This document shows positions 1-6,077 of a stretch of 6,077 bases of DNA, one piece after another. The notes under the pieces were generated by a model that searched no databases, had not been told where the DNA came from, and was given only the letters and a program-made list of their open reading frames with translations. Origin of the DNA: Bacteroidales bacterium (GTDB lineage: Bacteria > Bacteroidota > Bacteroidia > Bacteroidales > JALTDM01). Position 1 is the stretch's first letter. Each line of letters starts with the position of its first letter. A program made the position numbers and the translations under genes. The stretch covers positions 1 through 6,077 of the forward strand of contig JALWKH010000123.1 of NCBI GenBank assembly GCA_026996635.1. The letters are read 5' to 3'.

Positions 1-29
1 GTCTAAGGATTGAATAAAAGTTAAAAATT

Positions 30-3000
30 ATGAATAAAAGATTATTTATTAGCGTTTTGTTTTTGCTTTCTTCATTTTTTGTTTTTTCGCAAGGATGGAT
101 GGGAGCTTTAAAAATAGAATCATCTAATTGGATAGATGAGACAACTCTTGTTACAGATTACAATTCGAATGTATATGCAGGGATAAGATTTAAAACCGAT
201 TGTATTATCCAAGATACAATAGTTATACCTGCAATGGGAGTTTCTGATGCTATCATTGTTAAATATAATGAATCCGGACATCTTATTTTTGTTAAACATT
301 TAAAGTCTACCGTTGATGTTGTTTTATCACGCATGGTTGTGGATAAAGATAACAATTATATTTATGTAACCGGAGGTTTTTCCGATACTTTGTTTTTAGA
401 TACTGATACTTTGATTGGTACGGGGGATGGTAAGGTTGACGGTTTTTTAATGAAAATGAAATTTGATGGTACTGTTGTTTGGTTAGAAAGGTTTTGTTGG
501 GGACCAAATGTTGATAGGGGGGTAGATATTAACATAGATGATGATGACAATGTTATTTTAACCGGAATGTTTAAAGATTCTACATATATAGGAGATAATT
601 TAGGTGTAAATACTGATTCATATTACTGGAATGGGTATAAAAATTTATTTTATGCTAAATATGATACCAATGGACATAAAATCTTTTCAAAAGTCATTGT
701 TTCAACTAACAACACGGATTTTATAAATAGTGTTGCTATCTCAGGTAATAGATATTATTTTGCAGGATATTTTAAGAATCAAATAACCATAAGTGGTACC
801 AATTATTTAAGTGCCGGTGGTTTTGATTATTTATTGTTTTCTACTGATTATTATGGCAATGTCCAATTTGTAAAGAATTTTGGTGGAACAGCAGATGATA
901 GATTTAATGATCTTACAATAAAAGACGGATGTATTTACGGGGTAGGTAGTGCAGCCTCTTCTTCAATATCCGTAGATGGACAAACATTTGGTTCTCACGG
1001 CGGTGATGATATTACTGTGATGAAATTTGATTCGACAGGTCTGTTAAAATGGGTTTATATAACAGGTAACTCTTTATCGGATTATGCTTCTTCTGTTTCT
1101 GCTACAGATTCAGGACTTATAGTTTCCGGTCAGTTTACAGATGACGTAGATTTTGGAGGTACTGTTTATCATGGAGAGAGTGGAGATGCTTTTGTTATAT
1201 CTATAGATACTTCCGGCATTATTAAAAAGTTTGCTCAGGCTTATGGAAATGGAACCGATAGAGCTAGAAGGAATTCTGTTGATCTGTATTCTTTGAATAA
1301 TAACAGGTTTATTCTTGGTGATTTTCTGTCAGATACTCTATTTATAGGTAATGACAGTTTGATAAATACATATTCTAATAAAGTAGTTTTTTTGGCAGAA
1401 TACGGTTGCCCAAAGACAAATATAGAATTTATTACACTCTCAGATATTGCTTGTTACGGGGATTCTACGGCTTCAATAGTTGCTAATCCTCTTGTAGGTG
1501 TTTCACCTTTTTCATATCAATGGAATACCGGAAGTACCAGTGATACTTTGACAAACCTTCCAAGTGGGTGGTATAAAGTTACCGTAACAGATGCTAACGG
1601 ATGTTTACAAATAGATTCTGTTTTTGTAAATCAACCTGCTAAACTTTCTGCTGTTCTGGAAGTTAATAATGAATCTTGTAATGGTGGAGACGGACATATA
1701 GATTTAACGGTCAGCGGTGGTACTCCACAATATTATTATTCATGGTCAACCGGAGATACAACTGAAGATTTGAATAATCTAACTAATGGGAATTATTTAG
1801 TAACAATAACCGATGTTAACGGATGTACTTTGATTGATTCGGCAGTTGTTAATCCTTATGATACAATTTCACTTGTTGCTAATATCTCAAATGAATCTTG
1901 TAACGGTGCAGACGGTAAAATTTCCGTATCAGTAAACGGTGGACAATCTCCTTATACATTTAATTGGAGTAACGGTGATATTTCTAATGTTGCAGACTCT
2001 TTAACTGCCGGAACTTATTATGTAACGGTTTCAGATTTTAATGGTTGTTCCCGAATAGATTCATTTATCGTTGAACCGTATGATACTATGGAGGTGGTAT
2101 TTAATATTGAAAATGAAACCTGTACAGGAAATGATGGTAAAATTACAATAGCTGTAAATGGTGGTCAATCTCCTTATACATATATTTGGAGTAATGGAGA
2201 TAATACCTCTCAAATCACAGACTTACAAGCAGGTGTTTACTCTGTCACTGTAACAGATGCAAACGGTTGTTCTGTTGTTGATTCCGCACAAGTAATGCCT
2301 TTTGTGGATATGCAAGCGGCATTCTCAATAAATAATGAAACTTGTGAAGGTAATGACGGTGTTATAACTGCTATAGTTACTGGTGGAACACCACCGTATT
2401 CCTATGTTTGGGCAAACGGAGACTCTACCAATCAAGCAGATTCGTTAGCTCCGGGTTATTATGCAGTAACAATTACGGATCATAACGGATGTCAATTTGT
2501 TGATTCCGCACAAGTTTTGGCTTATGAACCTATAGTTACATATTTGAATGTTACAAATGAAACTTGTAACGGAAATGACGGGAAAATAAATCTTGTAGTT
2601 ACCGGTGGAGTACAGCCTTATTCATATTTGTGGAATAATGGAGATACTTTGGTATATGTTGACTCTTTAGCTGCAGGTGTTTATACCGTAACGGTAACCG
2701 ATGCAAACGGATGTACAAAGGTTGATAGTGCAGAAGTGTTGACTTATACTCCAATTCAAATAACAAGTGAAATAACTCTTGCTTCGTGTCACAACAATGA
2801 TGGTGCGATAGATATTTTTGTTGCAGGTGGAAACCAACCTTATACTTATTCTTGGAGTAACGGAGATACAATTCAAGATATTGACAGCCTTTCAACAGGT
2901 ATATATTATGTAACGGTAACCGATGCAAACGGTTGTCAAATGCTTGATTCTATAAATGTTGGTCAACAATTACCTCCTTCGATAAATTTGAGTGCAACAA

Positions 3001-3728
3001 CTATAAATTGTGTCGGAGATTCTTCAGTACAATTATCAGCTCAAGTTTCAGGAGACAATTCCCCATACACTGTAGTATGGTATCAAATTGTGGACACAAC
3101 TGTAAATTATCTCGATACGGCTACTGTGGTTAATAATCAATATGCAGGAGTTTATTTTGTAAATGTAATTGACAATAATAATTGCGTATTTTCCGATACA
3201 ATCAGAGTGGCGGCACCGGATACCATCAAGTTGACATTCAAGGTTACTCCCGAAAATTGTAAAAACACACAAACAGGTGCAGTAGAATTAACGGTTACAG
3301 GTGGTTCATCTGATATTTATTTCTATGACTGGAGCAATGGGGCAACTACCAAAGATTTAGAAAACATATCTACAGGTACCTACTATGTAACTGTTACGGA
3401 TTTGAATAACTGTTCCGTTTCTGATAGTGTTTATGTACCGTTAACTGAAAATGATTGTAATGTAGATTTGGTTATTTACAACATTATTACTCCAAACAAC
3501 GACGGTCAAAATGATGTGTGGACAATTGGCAATATAGAAAATTATCCGGAAGTGCATATCGATATTTATAACGAATGGGGAAATTTGGTTTATTCAACGG
3601 ATGGATATGACGAACCTTGGGATGCAACGGATAATAATGGTAAAAAAGTTGCCGCAGGTACTTATTATTACATTATAAAGTTAGGCAATGGTGTAACTTA
3701 TAGTGGTTATTTGACAGTAATGTATTAA
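30..3728 (+). CDS. Large T9SS-secreted surface protein: beta-propeller, nine SprB-like repeats, type B C-terminal sorting domain
   Basis: Complete 1232-residue protein. Residues 1-20 form a signal peptide (basic MNKR, then a hydrophobic stretch ending FVFS before Q21), supporting the ATG at 30 and Sec export. Residues about 25-467 contain seven copies of an SBBP-like propeller module. Residues about 475-1128 contain nine SprB-type repeats, typically NE[ST]C..NDG at the front, GG..PY.Y.W.NGD in the middle and YxVTVTDANGC at the end. Residues about 1143-1232 match the gliding motility-associated C-terminal domain (TPNNDGQND, IYNEWGNLVYS, PWDATDNNGK, AAGTYYYIIKLGNG), the type B T9SS signal. By family knowledge such proteins cross the outer membrane through the T9SS and are displayed on the cell surface or released. 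An adhesin or ligand-binding role is inference; no enzyme motif is visible. It lies 18 bp upstream of a PorP/SprF gene, its likely partner. The leader is A/T-rich with no clear ribosome binding site, as is usual in Bacteroidota. It is not SprB itself, which is far larger. Confidence 0.93.
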   Translation: MNKRLFISVLFLLSSFFVFSQGWMGALKIESSNWIDETTLVTDYNSNVYAGIRFKTDCIIQDTIVIPAMGVSDAIIVKYNESGHLIFVKHLKSTVDVVLSRMVVDKDNNYIYVTGGFSDTLFLDTDTLIGTGDGKVDGFLMKMKFDGTVVWLERFCWGPNVDRGVDINIDDDDNVILTGMFKDSTYIGDNLGVNTDSYYWNGYKNLFYAKYDTNGHKIFSKVIVSTNNTDFINSVAISGNRYYFAGYFKNQITISGTNYLSAGGFDYLLFSTDYYGNVQFVKNFGGTADDRFNDLTIKDGCIYGVGSAASSSISVDGQTFGSHGGDDITVMKFDSTGLLKWVYITGNSLSDYASSVSATDSGLIVSGQFTDDVDFGGTVYHGESGDAFVISIDTSGIIKKFAQAYGNGTDRARRNSVDLYSLNNNRFILGDFLSDTLFIGNDSLINTYSNKVVFLAEYGCPKTNIEFITLSDIACYGDSTASIVANPLVGVSPFSYQWNTGSTSDTLTNLPSGWYKVTVTDANGCLQIDSVFVNQPAKLSAVLEVNNESCNGGDGHIDLTVSGGTPQYYYSWSTGDTTEDLNNLTNGNYLVTITDVNGCTLIDSAVVNPYDTISLVANISNESCNGADGKISVSVNGGQSPYTFNWSNGDISNVADSLTAGTYYVTVSDFNGCSRIDSFIVEPYDTMEVVFNIENETCTGNDGKITIAVNGGQSPYTYIWSNGDNTSQITDLQAGVYSVTVTDANGCSVVDSAQVMPFVDMQAAFSINNETCEGNDGVITAIVTGGTPPYSYVWANGDSTNQADSLAPGYYAVTITDHNGCQFVDSAQVLAYEPIVTYLNVTNETCNGNDGKINLVVTGGVQPYSYLWNNGDTLVYVDSLAAGVYTVTVTDANGCTKVDSAEVLTYTPIQITSEITLASCHNNDGAIDIFVAGGNQPYTYSWSNGDTIQDIDSLSTGIYYVTVTDANGCQMLDSINVGQQLPPSINLSATTINCVGDSSVQLSAQVSGDNSPYTVVWYQIVDTTVNYLDTATVVNNQYAGVYFVNVIDNNNCVFSDTIRVAAPDTIKLTFKVTPENCKNTQTGAVELTVTGGSSDIYFYDWSNGATTKDLENISTGTYYVTVTDLNNCSVSDSVYVPLTENDCNVDLVIYNIITPNNDGQNDVWTIGNIENYPEVHIDIYNEWGNLVYSTDGYDEPWDATDNNGKKVAAGTYYYIIKLGNGVTYSGYLTVMY
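171..1430 (+). other. Region encoding a probable seven-bladed beta-propeller (SBBP-like modules)
   Basis: This part of the large secreted protein shows a two-part module seven times. The first half is a G-x-F-like strand (for example IYVTGGFSDTLFLDTDTL) beginning near residues 48, 111, 175, 242, 302, 363 and 427. The second half is a [DN]xxxxKxDxxGxxxW-like strand pair (for example DGFLMKMKFDGTVVW) near residues 73, 137, 205, 266, 327, 386 and 451. Spacing is 59-68 residues, as expected for propeller blades. The preceding D-rich turns (VDKDNN, IDDDDN) resemble the D..GN turn of SBBP repeats. The seventh module is degenerate in its second half (VVFLAEYGCPKT), where the chain leaves the propeller for the SprB repeats. 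The fold is inferred from periodicity and motif similarity. Confidence 0.7.
1452..3413 (+). repeat. Nine tandem SprB-like repeats; 222-bp exact period between 1677 and 3008
   Basis: Each repeat starts at a conserved Cys and ends at a second Cys in a D.NGC-like turn. The Cys pairs are at residues 475/525, 550/599, 624/673, 698/747, 772/821, 846/895, 920/969, 994/1052 and 1077/1128. First cysteines from 550 to 994 are exactly 74 residues apart, six periods of 222 bp with no indel; repeats 2-7 all keep 49 residues between their two cysteines. Repeat 1 is one residue longer. Repeat 8 is longer and has lost the GG and NGD signatures. Repeat 9 is near-canonical. Linkers carry a DS..V strand and often a PYDT motif. 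At DNA level neighbouring units share identical tracts exactly one period apart: 1944-1959 with 2166-2181, 2275-2293 with 2497-2515, and 2688-2710 with 2910-2932. The family match is to SprB repeats, which occur in Bacteroidota surface proteins. Confidence 0.9.
3456..3728 (+). other. Region encoding the type B T9SS C-terminal sorting domain (gliding motility-associated CTD)
   Basis: The last 90 residues carry the family pattern in order: NIITPNNDGQNDVW, an Ile/Tyr-rich strand, IYNEWGNLVYS, the turn YDEPWDATDNNGKKVAAG, the strand TYYYIIKLGNG, and the end YSGYLTVMY at the very C-terminus. This is the TIGR04131/CHU_C type of domain, the type B signal. In Flavobacterium johnsoniae, secretion of such cargo is known to depend on a SprF-like partner as well as the core T9SS. 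The domain is intact and in frame, so the protein looks like competent cargo. Confidence 0.92.
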
Positions 3729-3746
3729 AAATAAATTAAATAGATT

Positions 3747-4664
3747 ATGAAAAATCTTAAAAAACTATTTATTATTCTACCGTTAGTTTTTATGGCGGTG
3801 GTATCAAAGGCACAACAGTTGGATTCATATAGTATGTTTTATAATGATCTCTATCTCGTCAATCCTGCTTATGCCGGTATAACTGACGGGTTAATGTTAA
3901 GTTCCGCAATAAAACAAAAATGGAGTGGATTAAAAGGTGCTCCTTCTTTTCAGACACTTAGCGGACACACCCGCTTTTCGGATGAAATGGGTGCAGGTGG
4001 AAGAATCTATAATTACAGTGCCGGAATGGAAAGACGAACAGGAATAGAAGGTACTTATGCTTACAGGCTTAAGATGAGCGGGAGCATGTATTTATCAATG
4101 GCTCTTTCAGCCTCTTTGTTTCAGTATTCATTGGATAAAACAATGGTTTTCGCAAAAGATAACGATGACTTGGCAATATTGAGCTCAACAGATAAAATGA
4201 TTGTTCCGGATTTTAATTTCGGTATGATTTTTTATGATGAAGATAAACATTATTACACAGGTATATCTGTTTACCAGCTAATGGGAAGAAAAATTTCCCT
4301 ATTAAACTCTGATAATCTTGAAAACAGGCAATTAAGGCATTACAATTTTACAGGTGGTTATTTTATGGATGTTAATGACAATATAGGCATAGAAAGTGCA
4401 TTGTTGTTAAAATTTATAGAACCCGGATATGTTCAGTTTGATATAAATGTAACAGGAACATTTATGAAGATGTTTAGTGTTGGAGTTTCTTATAGAACCG
4501 ATAATGCTATTGTTGCTATAATGGGATTAAAGGCAGGTAATTTTAGATTTGGTTATGCTTATGATTATACATTAATGGATATCGGTAAGTATTCTGTCGG
4601 ATCTCATGAGATATTCTTAAGCTATCGTTTTGGAAGTAATAGTGATTCTGCAACGAAATTTTAA
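3747..4664 (+). CDS. PorP/SprF-family type IX secretion system outer-membrane protein
   Basis: This 305-residue protein is of usual length for the family. Residues 1-22 form a signal peptide (MKNLKK, hydrophobic core, cleavage likely after SKA before QQ). The family signature follows at once: SMFYNDLYLVNPAYAG (residues 29-44), then KQKWSGLKGAPSFQTLSGHT (56-75). The rest alternates short beta strands and Gly/Asp turns and ends with FGYAYDYTL (268-276) and SHEIFLSYRFG (286-296), consistent with an integral outer-membrane beta-barrel. PorP and SprF are established T9SS-linked proteins; SprF is needed for SprB secretion, and related copies often sit next to genes for type B cargo. Here it starts 18 bp after the cargo gene, too little for a separate promoter, so co-transcription is likely. 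Partnership with the upstream protein is inferred from this context. The name sprF is withheld because several paralogues usually exist per genome. The leader is A/T-rich without a visible Shine-Dalgarno sequence. Confidence 0.93.
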   Translation: MKNLKKLFIILPLVFMAVVSKAQQLDSYSMFYNDLYLVNPAYAGITDGLMLSSAIKQKWSGLKGAPSFQTLSGHTRFSDEMGAGGRIYNYSAGMERRTGIEGTYAYRLKMSGSMYLSMALSASLFQYSLDKTMVFAKDNDDLAILSSTDKMIVPDFNFGMIFYDEDKHYYTGISVYQLMGRKISLLNSDNLENRQLRHYNFTGGYFMDVNDNIGIESALLLKFIEPGYVQFDINVTGTFMKMFSVGVSYRTDNAIVAIMGLKAGNFRFGYAYDYTLMDIGKYSVGSHEIFLSYRFGSNSDSATKF

Positions 4665-4682
4665 AAGATTTAATAATCTTTT
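4663..4682 (+). other. Short perfect inverted repeat overlapping the stop codon of the PorP/SprF gene
   Basis: An 8-bp perfect stem AAAAGATT (4663-4670) pairs with AATCTTTT (4675-4682) around a TAAT loop. It begins within the TAA stop codon at 4662-4664 and lies just before the main terminator. It is AT-rich with one GC pair, so it is thermodynamically weak; it may be an accessory transcript-end structure or chance in AT-rich DNA. Confidence 0.35.
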
Positions 4683-4684
4683 GA

Positions 4685-4718
4685 AATAAAAAAGGCGGCT
4701 TTTGCCGCCTTTTTTATT
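4685..4718. terminator. Strong bidirectional intrinsic terminator between convergent genes
   Basis: A perfect 15-bp stem pairs 4685-4699 with 4704-4718 around the loop TTTT. The core is GGCGGC/GCCGCC, flanked by six A residues (4688-4693) on the left and six T residues (4710-4715) on the right. On the + strand the T run follows the hairpin; on the - strand the A run supplies the U tract. It sits between the stop of the PorP/SprF gene (4664) and the stop of the oppositely oriented aminotransferase gene (4737), as expected for a shared terminator. Confidence 0.92.
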
Positions 4719-4736
4719 ATTTGATTTGTGTGTGTT

Positions 4737-5963
4737 TTATTCAAATTCTTCCATTGTTTTCTTAAATATATCTATTGCTTCTCTCAATTGTTCTTCATTT
4801 ATTACCAGTGGTGGTGCAAATCGGATAATATGGTCGTGAGTTGGTTTGGCCAACATACCGTTTTCTTTCATCCTTACGCAAACATCCCAAGCAGTTTTTC
4901 CGTTTTTAGGTCTGATAACCACTGCGTTTAATAATCCCTTACCTCTTACTTCCTCTATCATATCTGATTTGATAGCTTTAATTTCATCACGGAAAATTTG
5001 TCCCAATTTATAAGCATTTTCTGCAAGGTTTTCTTCTTTTACAACTTCCAATGCGGCAATAGCTACTTTTGAAGCAAGTGGATTGCCTCCAAATGTAGAA
5101 CCGTGTTCACCCGGTTTGATAGTAAGCATTATTTCGTCATCAGCCAAAACTGCTGAAATAGGCATTGCGCCGCCTGATAATGCTTTACCCAAAATTAAAA
5201 TATCCGGTCTCACATCTTCATAATCACAAGCCAGCAGTTTTCCTGTTCTTGCAATACCGGTTTGAACTTCATCTGCTATGAAAAGAACATTCTTTTCTTT
5301 ACACATTTCGTAAGCTTTCTTCAAATAGCCATCATCAGGTACATATACTCCTGCTTCTCCTTGTATGGGTTCTACCAAAAATCCTGCAACATTCGGATCT
5401 TGAAGTGCTTCTTCCAAAGCATTCAAATCATTATAAGGTATCTTGATAAATCCGGGAGTGTATGGACCAAAGCCTTTGTATGCAGTAGGGTCTGTACTCA
5501 TTGAGATTATTGTTATTGTTCTTCCGTGGAAGTTTCCGTCACAAACAATTATTTTAGCTTCATTTTCCGGAACACCTTTCACTTCATAAGCCCACTTTCT
5601 ACATAATTTCAGAGCTGTTTCGTCTGCTTCGGCACCGGTATTCATCGGTAACACTTTATCATATCCAAAGTATTTTGTAATATATTCTTCAAATTCCCCC
5701 AGTGCACTATTGTAAAATGCCCTTGATGTCAGAGTTAATTTTTGGGCTTGTTCTATCATCGTGTTGATAATCTTGGGATGGCAATGTCCTTGATTTACTG
5801 CTGAATAAGCAGACAGGAAATCATAGTATTTTTTTCCTTCTACATCCCAAACATATACGCCTTCTCCTTTTTCAAGAACAACAGGTAGCGGGTGATAGTT
5901 ATGTGCCCCGTACTTTTCTTCTCTTTTGATGTAATCTTCAGTTGTCATTTTTTTTATTTCCAT
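4737..5963 (-). CDS. rocD: Ornithine aminotransferase (ornithine-oxo-acid transaminase)
   Basis: A complete 408-residue class III PLP-dependent aminotransferase. It moves the delta-amino group of L-ornithine to 2-oxoglutarate, giving glutamate 5-semialdehyde and glutamate, in the cytoplasm; this links arginine/ornithine with proline and glutamate. The sequence closely resembles the eukaryotic enzyme as I recall it ([48 protein letters not shown]). With a constant offset of 32 from human OAT numbering, the key residues are present: Schiff-base lysine K260 (ILGKALSGG), D231 and Q234 (FIADEVQTG) for the PLP ring, F145 and R148 (NFHGRT), E203 (QGEAG), T290, substrate residues Y23 and Y53, and R381 (RFAPPL). 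It lacks the mitochondrial presequence, as expected in a bacterium. The ATG ending at 5963 is preferred because it gives [17 protein letters not shown]6 is a possible alternative start. The purine-rich GAGAAA just upstream is at best a weak ribosome binding site. It appears monocistronic within the window and converges on the terminator at 4685-4718. Confidence 0.97.
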   Translation of the reverse strand: MEIKKMTTEDYIKREEKYGAHNYHPLPVVLEKGEGVYVWDVEGKKYYDFLSAYSAVNQGHCHPKIINTMIEQAQKLTLTSRAFYNSALGEFEEYITKYFGYDKVLPMNTGAEADETALKLCRKWAYEVKGVPENEAKIIVCDGNFHGRTITIISMSTDPTAYKGFGPYTPGFIKIPYNDLNALEEALQDPNVAGFLVEPIQGEAGVYVPDDGYLKKAYEMCKEKNVLFIADEVQTGIARTGKLLACDYEDVRPDILILGKALSGGAMPISAVLADDEIMLTIKPGEHGSTFGGNPLASKVAIAALEVVKEENLAENAYKLGQIFRDEIKAIKSDMIEEVRGKGLLNAVVIRPKNGKTAWDVCVRMKENGMLAKPTHDHIIRFAPPLVINEEQLREAIDIFKKTMEEFE

Positions 5964-6077
5964 AGTTTCTCAAATTTTTAATTGTGTCGGGTGTAAAAGT
6001 AATATTTTTTTTTGAAATTTTTGTTTGATAATTTTCACCGTAATAAAAAAAATGATTATTATTGCATAAAATTTTAC
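5964..6077 (-). promoter_or_regulatory. AT-rich leader of the aminotransferase gene with a weak promoter candidate
   Basis: This 114-bp stretch has no gene that I can support. Read on the - strand it has homopolymer A and T runs and, at 6001-5994, the octamer TACTTTTA, which fits the Bacteroidota -7 consensus TAnnTTTG at all but the last base. Transcription from it would give a leader of roughly 25 nt before the ATG at 5963. I see no convincing TTTG or TTG element at the matching -33 distance, so the call is tentative. No operator-like palindrome or riboswitch is apparent. Confidence 0.35.

Noticed and set aside
1..29. Possible tail of an upstream gene in the first bases.
   Set aside because: All three + frames hit a stop within 20 bases, so a gene could end here, but there is far too little sequence to support a call.
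11..40. The ten bases TGAATAAAAG occur at 11-20 and again at 31-40, around the start codon of the large gene.
   Set aside because: The repeat is short, AT-rich and at the window edge, and the 20-bp offset is out of frame. Chance is a sufficient explanation without upstream sequence.
2599..2928. Long open frames on the - strand inside the SprB repeat region, and similar frames at 158-550 and 3048-3272.
   Set aside because: They lie inside a clear coding gene, have no recognisable domain, and owe their openness to the repeat periodicity and the base bias of the real gene.
1452..3413. The tandem 222-bp units as a CRISPR array, phase-variation locus or mobile element.
   Set aside because: The units are fully coding, in frame and diverged, with no spacers, terminal inverted repeats, transposase or short slippage tract controlling the frame.
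4728..4931. A + strand frame starting after the terminator, and another at 5262-5504.
   Set aside because: Both are antisense to the highly conserved ornithine aminotransferase and have low-complexity, Cys/Phe-rich translations typical of shadow frames.
5520..5528. Histidine at residue 146 (NFHGRT) of the aminotransferase, where the human enzyme has tryptophan.
   Set aside because: NFHGRT is the common bacterial form of this motif and the neighbouring F145 and R148 are kept, so it does not suggest altered specificity.

Overview
The window reads as an AT-rich fragment of a Bacteroidota chromosome. The evidence is a type IX secretion system (T9SS) cargo protein with SprB repeats and a gliding-motility-type C-terminal domain, a PorP/SprF-family outer-membrane protein directly behind it, A/T-rich leaders without clear Shine-Dalgarno sequences, and an ornithine aminotransferase of the eukaryote-like type. 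I cannot place it below phylum level. No gld or core T9SS genes lie in the window, so gliding itself cannot be inferred.

Layout: (1) 30-3728 (+) encodes a 1232-residue secreted protein. Its parts in order are a signal peptide, a probable seven-bladed beta-propeller, nine SprB-like repeats (the central ones on an exact 74-residue / 222-bp period), and a type B T9SS sorting domain. (2) 3747-4664 (+), only 18 bp downstream, encodes a PorP/SprF-family protein that probably serves as the outer-membrane partner of the first protein. (3) 4663-4718 holds two adjacent inverted repeats; the second is a strong GC-core terminator with A and T tracts on both sides, suited to ending transcription from both directions. 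(4) 4737-5963 (-) encodes a complete ornithine aminotransferase converging on that terminator, with a short AT-rich leader (5964-6077) carrying one weak promoter candidate.

The first two genes form a functional unit: a large surface or secreted protein of probable adhesive or binding role, and its likely secretion or attachment partner. The aminotransferase is a separate housekeeping transcription unit linking arginine/ornithine and proline/glutamate metabolism. The known families account for nearly all of the window; I do not see an undescribed system. The most notable material is the architecture and repeat regularity of the large secreted protein.
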